This document shows, one piece after another, positions 22,492-23,713 of a stretch of 23,713 nt of DNA (positions are counted from its first letter, which is position 1; each line of letters starts with the position of its first letter). The notes under the pieces are model-generated. The model was not told where the DNA came from, ran no database searches, and saw only the letters and a list, made by a program, of their open reading frames with translations. The stretch is from JACRDV01 sp024860865 [NCBI: Methanobacteriota archaeon] (lineage in GTDB: Archaea > JACRDV01). Made by a program: the position numbers and the translations under genes. The stretch spans positions 1 to 23,713 of the forward strand of contig JACRDV010000108.1 of assembly GCA_024860865.1 (NCBI GenBank). Direction: 5' to 3'.

Positions 22492-23184
22492 ATGATGACC
22501 AAAATTAAACCTCATGAAAAATTCGAAGGCATCTATTGGGCAATTCTTGAAGATGAAAGCGAACGTTTAGCAACTGTTAATTTAGCTCCAGGCGCTAAAG
22601 TATATGGCGAACGATTAATCTCAGAAGAAGAAGTTGAATATAGAATTTGGGATCCCTTTCGAAGTAAGCTCGCTGCTATCATCTTAAAAGGCGCCCAAAA
22701 CATTCCGATCAAACCGAATTCAAAAATTCTATACTTAGGTGCTGGATCAGGAACCACATGTTCTCATGTCTCTGATATTGTTGGTAAAAACGGAGTTGTA
22801 TATTGCGTGGAATTTGCCCCCAGAGTTGTGAGGGATTTAGTTACTGTTTGTGAACAAAGACCTAACATGATTCCAATTCTTGCTGATGCTACAAATCCAA
22901 ATCAGTACAAATATTTAGTCGAAGAGGTTGATGTTATTTATCAAGATGTGGCACAACCAGTCCAAGCTGGAATTTTAGTTAAGAATGCTGAATTTTTTCT
23001 GCGTAAAAACGGATTCTGCATGTTAATGATTAAAGCTAGGAGCATTGATGTGACAAAAGAGCCAAGCCAAGTCTTTAAAAGCGAAATTTCAACACTTGAA
23101 CAAAAATTCTCAATAATTGAAGTCCGCCACTTAGAACCTTTCGAGAAAGACCATGCAGGAGTTGTTGGAAAATTGACTAAGTGA
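22492..23184 (+). CDS. flpA: Fibrillarin-like rRNA/tRNA 2'-O-methyltransferase
   Basis: A 230-residue fibrillarin, the catalytic subunit of box C/D RNPs that methylates ribose 2'-OH at guide-directed sites using SAM. The start MMTKIKPHEKFEGIYWAILE is the family N-terminal domain, followed by VYGERLISEEEVEYRIWDPF. The SAM loop is ILYLGAGSGTTCSHVSDIVG, then VYCVEFAPRVVRDL, VDVIYQDVAQP and the closing LEPFEKDHAGVVG with catalytic Lys-Asp-His features. Length is normal. A TATA-like element (CATAAAAG at 22454-22461) precedes it, so it may have its own promoter as well as readthrough from nop5. Confidence 0.96.
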   Translation: MMTKIKPHEKFEGIYWAILEDESERLATVNLAPGAKVYGERLISEEEVEYRIWDPFRSKLAAIILKGAQNIPIKPNSKILYLGAGSGTTCSHVSDIVGKNGVVYCVEFAPRVVRDLVTVCEQRPNMIPILADATNPNQYKYLVEEVDVIYQDVAQPVQAGILVKNAEFFLRKNGFCMLMIKARSIDVTKEPSQVFKSEISTLEQKFSIIEVRHLEPFEKDHAGVVGKLTK

Positions 23185-23188
23185 TTTT

Positions 23189-23713
23189 ATGAAAATAATT
23201 GCCACCAGCAAAAGAGCAACAACTGTGAAGGCAGCCCTTGAAGAAGCCCAAAGGGAAATTAACCAAAAACTCAGCCAAATTGATGGACGAATTATTAAAA
23301 TGCATGCTGATGCTAGACCTTTAGGCGGTATCGAAATTTCAGTGGTTGTTAATGGAAATGAACCGCACAAAAAGAGAATATTAGGGGTAAATGAAAGCGC
23401 CATTAGCGCAGAGTTATCAATTAAAAAGGCCCAAGACAGAATTAACCAGATGGCATCAGATACTAAGGGCGAAATTGCAGATTTTTTTATAAAAACCATT
23501 ACTGCACCTTTTGGGCGAACTTATACCACAATGGTCCTAGCAGTTAATGAGAGGCTAATAAAGCCACCTAATGACTTAAGCGCTGAAGAACGCAGAGATA
23601 GAATCAAATCTGTTCTTTTAATGTTAAATAATGACCCAAGAGCCTTAAATATATCTCATTTAGCAGAATTATTCAATGTTTCTAGGGATATTATCTATAA
23701 AGACCTGGAAAAA
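23189..23713 (+). CDS. Hypothetical protein with C-terminal helix-turn-helix, 3' partial
   Basis: An open frame of 175 codons that runs off the right edge. It begins MKIIATSKRATTVKAALEEA with a GTGAT binding site five bases upstream, four bases after the fibrillarin stop, so it is probably in that operon. The middle part is a charged alpha/beta region (ISVVVNGNEPHKKRILGV, then a helix ELSIKKAQDRINQMASD). Residues about 136-175 look like a winged-helix or HTH_11-type segment: AEERRDRIKSVLLMLNNDPR, then NISHLAELFNVSRDIIYKDL. I do not recognise the family. Its position suggests a link to RNA modification or regulation of this operon, but this is inference and the C-terminus is unseen. Confidence 0.7.
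   Translation, partial: MKIIATSKRATTVKAALEEAQREINQKLSQIDGRIIKMHADARPLGGIEISVVVNGNEPHKKRILGVNESAISAELSIKKAQDRINQMASDTKGEIADFFIKTITAPFGRTYTTMVLAVNERLIKPPNDLSAEERRDRIKSVLLMLNNDPRALNISHLAELFNVSRDIIYKDLEK

Overview
This window is AT-rich, gene-dense archaeal DNA. The archaeal markers are Nop5 and fibrillarin (box C/D RNP), a beta-RFAP synthase (tetrahydromethanopterin pathway), an archaeal-type Elp3, a PAC2-family protein, TATA-type promoters, and oligo-T tracts after stop codons. The lineage cannot be fixed from the sequence. An anaerobic or microaerophilic, possibly thermophilic archaeon fits: AdoCbl-dependent ribonucleotide reductase, protein disulfide oxidoreductase, flavodiiron protein, desulforedoxin and bacterioferritin.

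Layout. 1-1585 (+): a protein disulfide oxidoreductase (PDO) broken into two frames by an apparent 4-bp tandem duplication, a SAM methyltransferase, and a tiny desulforedoxin-like protein. 1624-6583 (-): a PAC2 protein and an Hsp20 chaperone, then a class II ribonucleotide reductase interrupted by an intein exactly at its catalytic cysteine, then the corrinoid adenosyltransferase that would make its cofactor. 6676-8876: glutamate dehydrogenase (-), a ferredoxin with one cluster ligand missing (+), and a bacterioferritin (-) with a palindromic putative operator. 8877-9256 holds no convincing gene. 9257-12070 (-): a flavodiiron protein whose apparent C-terminal rubredoxin domain is out of frame, and a secreted five-heme cytochrome c ending in a CGP-CTERM-like tail. 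12150-14101: argininosuccinate lyase (-), a truncated PIN-domain remnant (-) and a divergent AbrB-like protein (+). 14330-19370 (-): Elp3, an FAH-family protein, PyrK, an unrecognised Cys-rich 71-residue protein, PyrD, and a small hypothetical. 19478-23713 (+): a KaiC/RecA-like protein without a Walker A motif, beta-RFAP synthase, Nop5, fibrillarin, and a partial HTH protein running off the end.

Themes. Redox and iron/oxygen defence dominate (PDO, desulforedoxin, ferredoxin, bacterioferritin, flavodiiron/rubredoxin, cytochrome c). Other modules are proteostasis (PAC2/Hsp20), deoxynucleotide synthesis with its cofactor (NrdJ/CobO), pyrimidine synthesis (PyrD/PyrK) and RNA modification (Elp3, Nop5/FlpA). 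No CRISPR array, transposon, rRNA or tRNA was seen. The observations most worth follow-up are the two frame-broken redox proteins, the active-site intein beside the cofactor enzyme, the Cys-rich protein between PyrD and PyrK, the paired quasi-palindromes before the PAC2/Hsp20 genes, and the CGP-type tail on a cytochrome. I did not find a clearly new multi-gene defence or metabolic system.
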